DNA of 64,000 bases, from the NCBI RefSeq assembly GCF_000499845.2, contig NC_023753.2, forward strand, positions 23,422,942-23,486,941, written 5' to 3'. The notes under the pieces were generated by a model. That model was not told the origin of the DNA, made no database searches, and saw only the letters and a program-made list of their open reading frames with translations. A program made the translations under genes and the position numbers. The stretch comes from Phaseolus vulgaris (taxonomy: Eukaryota; Streptophyta; Magnoliopsida; Fabales; Fabaceae). Below, piece after piece: positions 59,814-64,000 of the stretch (its first letter is position 1; each line of letters opens with the position of its first letter).

Positions 59814-60520
59814 ATTTTAACTAGGGGTGGCAAAGTGGGCCAACCCGCCCCGCATTGGCTCGCCCCGCACTTGGCCTGCAAAAAATGTGGAGCGGGTTGG
59901 CCCGCTCCGCAAAGTTATTGCGAGTTAGAATTCCCGCCCCGCCCTGCATATGAGCTGGCCCGCGGGTTTGCGGGCCAGCCCGAGTTTTTTTTTTTAAATT
60001 AAATATTTTTTTTATATTTTGTTCTTAAAAAATTGTCAAATTAAACCTATATATTTGTTACTATCAAATCCAAATTTTTTTTTCTTCCTTTTCAAACATA
60101 GTCAAACATCAAAAAATTAAACATTAAGATAAATATCAAATATCACTATTCTTCCACTTCCAAAACATTAAACATACCTAATTCCAAAACATAAAACATT
60201 AATTAAAAAACATTAAACATAAACATTATTGACATTCTTCCATTTCAATAACATTGGATGTCGCCTTAGAAGAACTTTCATCCATTTTTTCATAATTATA
60301 ATTTTCTCCGTCATCTGCACACATTAAAACAATGACATTTTTTTTTTCTTGCGGGTTAGCGGGCCAGCCCACCCCGCCCCGCTGCTGGTCCGCACGGGCC
60401 GCGGGTTAATGCGGGGCGGGCTAATGCAAGTTGAAAAGGTTAGCCCGCCCCGCGTTTTTTACCTGCGGGCCGCAGGCTAGCCCGCTTGACCCGCCCCACT
60501 TTGCCATCCCTAATTTTAAC
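59814..60520. mobile_element. Non-autonomous hAT-like element with GC-rich arms
   Basis: Element 59822-60512 starts TAGGGGTGGCAAAGTGGGC and ends with its inverted repeat (CCCACTTTGCCATCCCTA), flanked by the perfect 8-bp duplication ATTTTAAC (59814-59821, 60513-60520). The arms (about 150 bp each) are dominated by CCCGCCCCGC and GCGGG blocks that can pair, while the centre is AT-rich. On the minus strand the centre has short frames such as DDGENYNYEKMDESSSKA but no hAT transposase core. The 8-bp duplication and GGGGTGGCAA ends are typical of plant hAT elements. Confidence 0.9.
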
Positions 60521-61439
60521 CTTTGGATTTACATGCTTATTATTATTATTATTATTATTTATGTAAAATAATTATATGTTGTCTGTAATGATTTTTTTTT
60601 CTGGGGCGACGTCTTTATCATTTTATTAGATTTCATTTTTTTATGTTATATTTCTCATCATCAAACTTCTTAAAAATGAACAAATTCATTATTCCGAAAC
60701 ATTTATTAAATAAAACAAATTGATTAAATAAAAACAAATAAATAAATATTTAAAGGCTTTATTTATTGATACATGCGTGCTTTCCATATATCTGATATCA
60801 ATCAACTCGGAAATTTACAGATATTGTGACCTACTTGATTTGTACTTTTTTAGATTCACTCTCACGTACTTGATTTTGTATTTTTTCAGATACACGTGAG
60901 TAATGTAGTTTCTCTTACACAGTTTTCAAAATATTCATTTCTCTTCCCTATCAGATTTGGTAGATATAGATAATCATTTCATTTCAACATTAAACATTAA
61001 TAGTTTAAATTTAAATTTCGCATCCCTAAAATCATTTTTTTTATACAATTAAAATTTAATTCAATTTCAATATTATTTAAATTAAACTTTTTTTATTATA
61101 ATTAAATATTATAAATTTTATATACATAATATATAATATTATATATATGATATAATTATGTATTCTGTATTATTATATTGAAGTAAGAATGTTATAATTC
61201 AGTTTAATTGTTATTTTTTAATATTATTAAATTAATATTAATTAATGTTGTACTTGAAATGAAATAGTGGACAAACCAAAGGTCATAACATTGTGGAGTT
61301 TTTTATTATTCACAATCGTACTCTTTTCTACTTAAATCTTCTTTAAAATCTTCTCCTCTACTACTTTCTTTCTGGTGCTTTCTCTATTATTCACTTTCTC
61401 TCCTACTTACTTCTTGGTGTTTTTTCCATTACTCATTTA
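60521..61439. other. Upstream region of B3 copy 2
   Basis: AT-rich. Block TTTTTTATTATTCACAATCG (about 61298) and 'ttttcaaaatattcattt' (about 60922) match the region before B3 copy 1. Confidence 0.5.
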
Positions 61440-62327
61440 ATGGCGCCCAGTGCTGAAGAAATCATTAGACTTCTAACAAGAGGAGTCTTTTGGTGCATGA
61501 ACAACCATGGTGAAGTATGTATATTTATCTTTTTTTCTAAAATTTCTTCTTTTAAACATTTTCTTCATTTCCTGACTTTTTTTTTCTTTATTTGAAAATC
61601 AATAGCTTGGTTATGTAGATCGGGCTTTCTCCATCGAGTTTCAAAAAGAACTTGGACATGAGTGGACCCTAGCAGATTCAGAAGGAAACGTCCACATAGT
61701 GCAGTATAACGAAAACTTATTGTCGCCGGAAATATTGAGTGAATGGTTTACTTTGTTTGATTTTTATGGTTTCACAGATGATAACTACATTTTATTCCGT
61801 TATGTGGGTCACAACGCTTTCCATATAACTGTTTATATGGATGACGTCTCTGAGAATGGAGTAAATCGTTATTTGGACGAAACTGAAGGGAATGAACCCA
61901 TAAGCATTGGTCCCTTTGACCATTTTTCCATAAAGTTGTCTCGATTAAGTATCAAACTCAGTTATCTGGTTAGTATACCATTCATTTATTTAAAAATGCC
62001 TTGTATTATATTCTACTTCATTTCTATTTACTTATTATTTCGATATTGTTGTAGGATCTTCCTGCTCCATTTTCACAATATATTCGACAAGGGAGATTCA
62101 ATAAGGTTACTCAGCATGGTCTACTAATGGATGTGGAATGCAAGGTGTTGAAATGAAAGTTTCCTTCTAGACGAATTAAACTTGACAAAGGGTGGAAGAA
62201 TTTATGTCGTCTTCATTCTTTTCGTGAAGGAGATAAAATTATCTTTGAATGTGATACGAGAAATCCTTCTTCTCATATCAGGGTTTTGTTACCTACTTCT
62301 ATTCATAGTTTAAGCTATCCTGGATAA
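61440..62327 (+). pseudogene. Small protein with two B3-like DNA-binding domains, copy 2 (one stop codon)
   Basis: Exons 61440-61514 (MAPSAEEIIRLLTRGVFWCM, ending NNHGE), 61606-61968 and 62055-62327, phase 0 at both junctions, 237 codons including the stop. Exon 2 encodes YVDRAFSIEFQKELGHEWTL, then EWFTLFDFYGFTDDNYILFR and YVGHNAFHITVYMDD; exon 3 DLPAPFSQYIRQGRFNKVTQ, a TGA at 62154-62156 and then KFPSRRIKLDKGWKNLCRLH, FREGDKIIFEC and HIRVLLP. The TGA falls at the start of the second B3 domain, so at best a one-domain protein is made. Acidic inserts (DETEGNEP) separate the two domains. The upstream position relative to any RepHel gene cannot be judged because the window ends soon after. Confidence 0.72.
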
Positions 62328-64000
62328 TTTCTTTTATTATTCTCTTAGGATAATAGTTACCAGTGCTTAAGAAAACTCAGACATATTTATTTTTCTACTT
62401 GGACTTTTTGGAAACCTGAACAGTTAGGTGCTCTTTATGTTTATATTACATTCACTATATGTTTCTGTTTAGTAGTATTCATATTCTATTTGTTCATGTA
62501 TTTCTTGCAATGTGAATACATAAATTATTACAATTTTGTTTCATTATCTGGTATATTTATAATAGGTTGGCATTATTACATATGCTTAACACTATAACAA
62601 TTGCCAGTATATTAAAGTCATAAAAATCTTTGATCATATTTTTTATTTATATATTTTGTGTTAATATTATAGAATGCTTATATTCATTTTATTCTTTGTA
62701 TATTGTTTATTATTAATTAGTCATTGAAGTATTAATGGTTGTTGTTTTTATCTAGAGACCTGGTGATGCATATATGTTTATTATTGTTTGATGGTTTTTA
62801 AGATCTTTAGTTATTTATATAAATAGTATTTCATTGTATTTATATTTCATCATGCTTTATTTGTATTATATTACATTTTAATTTAATTTATGTGATAAAA
62901 GGTGACTTCATAATTTAATATGATTTTGCATACAATATGTTTTTGGAAGAAATACACATTTACTGATAGTTTTTTGCAATAATTGTACTTGATATAATAT
63001 AATGAATTATTTTTTTAATTGCAATAATTTTTCTAAGAGTTTTTTTTTTGCAGATTAACTTACAGCATGAAGATAGTACGAGGTTGGTGAAGAGGACTTC
63101 ATTTTCACTATAAATACATTATGAGAATATAATTGTTAATATAATGTATTTTTTCAAATTATTGTACTGTATTGTTATTATATTGTAATGTATTTATCAT
63201 GGCAAAAATTTATTCATTAGTTTTTACTTATTTATGTTATGTTATATTAAATTCATTAATATACAAAAATGTATGTAAACTTATGCTACTGCACTATATT
63301 TAATTTCACTGATAACTTTATAATTTTTATATATATATATATAAATAAAATTATTAATTTTAATATTAATATTTATATATAAAATATTGGAAAAACTCTC
63401 GTGCATTGAAGAAATTCGAGAGGTGGTGAAGTGGAAACAAGTTTTTGGGTTTAAAAGAATTCTTCAACTGCTTCCCTCTTGAAAGGCTTCACGGAGAAGA
63501 TGAGTTTTCTAATAAATATTTGGTAAACCTCTCACTAGATTTTATTTTATTTTCGCAAGAATTTAATATTTTTATAAAATTGTTGCTCTACGTTTTCTTT
63601 AAATTATTCCAAATGAGTTAACATTTTTCTAGCATTGACTGAACTCTCACTTTTTTTCTTTGAAAGGGAAATATCACTACCTCTTAATAACATGAGTTAA
63701 TTAAATTAAATTTATTCATGTTATATATTGAATAGATTGCATTGTTTGTTTAATTGTATGGAGATGTTATGATATAATTAAACCAGACAACATGTCTGTA
63801 TGATTTTTTTTATGTTACTCCCTTTTTCAATTTTACGGGATTTTGAACTCATACTTAGATTCCTATGATATACATATAGAGCTTGTTGAGTTCTGTGCCA
63901 TCATGAAGGCACAAAGAAGTTTGAACCCTTTGCTTCAAATTTACTAACAAGTAGACATAAAGGATTATACAAACTTTAAGAGAGGTAGATTAAAAGAAGA
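62328..64000. other. AT-rich terminal region, no gene seen
   Basis: Mostly low-complexity AT-rich DNA. A short frame with a TTTTGCAG acceptor at about 63052 (INLQHEDSTRLVKRTSFSL) could be an exon of something decayed; unsupported otherwise. Confidence 0.3.

Noticed and set aside
1..64000. tRNA, rRNA and CRISPR
   Set aside because: None seen; the tRNA-like matches are primer-binding sites of retroelements, and the repeats lack CRISPR structure.

Overview
The window is AT-rich plant nuclear DNA. The transposon proteins, LTR types and intron-rich host gene point to a legume, probably a Phaseolus/Vigna-type bean; that placement is an inference from family recognition, not a database result. It holds one clearly intact host gene, NUP62 (25090-34294, nine coding exons). 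Most of the rest is nested, decayed transposable elements, several of which carry pieces of host-type genes.

Layout. 1-9529: a minus-strand Ty3/gypsy element (5' LTR, leader, gag, start of protease). Its gag is split by a complete Ty1/copia-type element (1094-7005) with two LTRs and a GAACT target duplication. The copia element has a broken gag, almost no pol, many AACAATCGATTGTT-like palindromes and a fragment of a host AAA+ ATPase gene. 9731-10520: three exons of a diflavin-reductase-like (ATR3/TAH18-type) gene fragment. About 11050-18496: a decayed Mutator-like element with Ulp1-type peptidase exons on the plus strand, a FAR1-type DNA-binding domain and a DUF1985-like segment on the minus strand, and minisatellites. 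19068-19333: an array of GAATCGATT-type motifs. 19678-20475: a solo LTR with a TGTTG duplication. 20993-22561: a 'putative plant transposon protein' pseudogene whose 5' part is tandemly duplicated. 25090-34294: NUP62, with copia remnants in introns 1 and 3. 36600-37215: a copia integrase fragment.

37300-62330 is the most unusual part. It is a tandem arrangement of Helitron-associated material: repetitive leaders, a Rep/helicase gene (48903-57704, disabled), RPA1-like genes (one nearly complete at 41255-43758, one C-terminal remnant at 57834-58365) and three copies of an unusual small gene with two B3-like DNA-binding domains (fragment at 38338-38575, nearly complete copies at 45390-46278 and 61440-62327). 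The last two copies have identical exon 2 and exon 3 lengths (363 and 273 bases). The order RPA then B3 occurs twice, which suggests a duplicated Helitron-RPA-B3 unit. A solo LTR (49046-50517, TCAGG duplication) sits exactly at the first splice donor of the Rep/helicase gene, and a GC-armed hAT-like element (59822-60512, 8-bp duplication) lies in the second RPA-B3 spacer.

Apart from NUP62, every gene-like region I could follow through has at least one disabling lesion, so the interest is in how the elements captured, duplicated and rearranged genes rather than in a working pathway.
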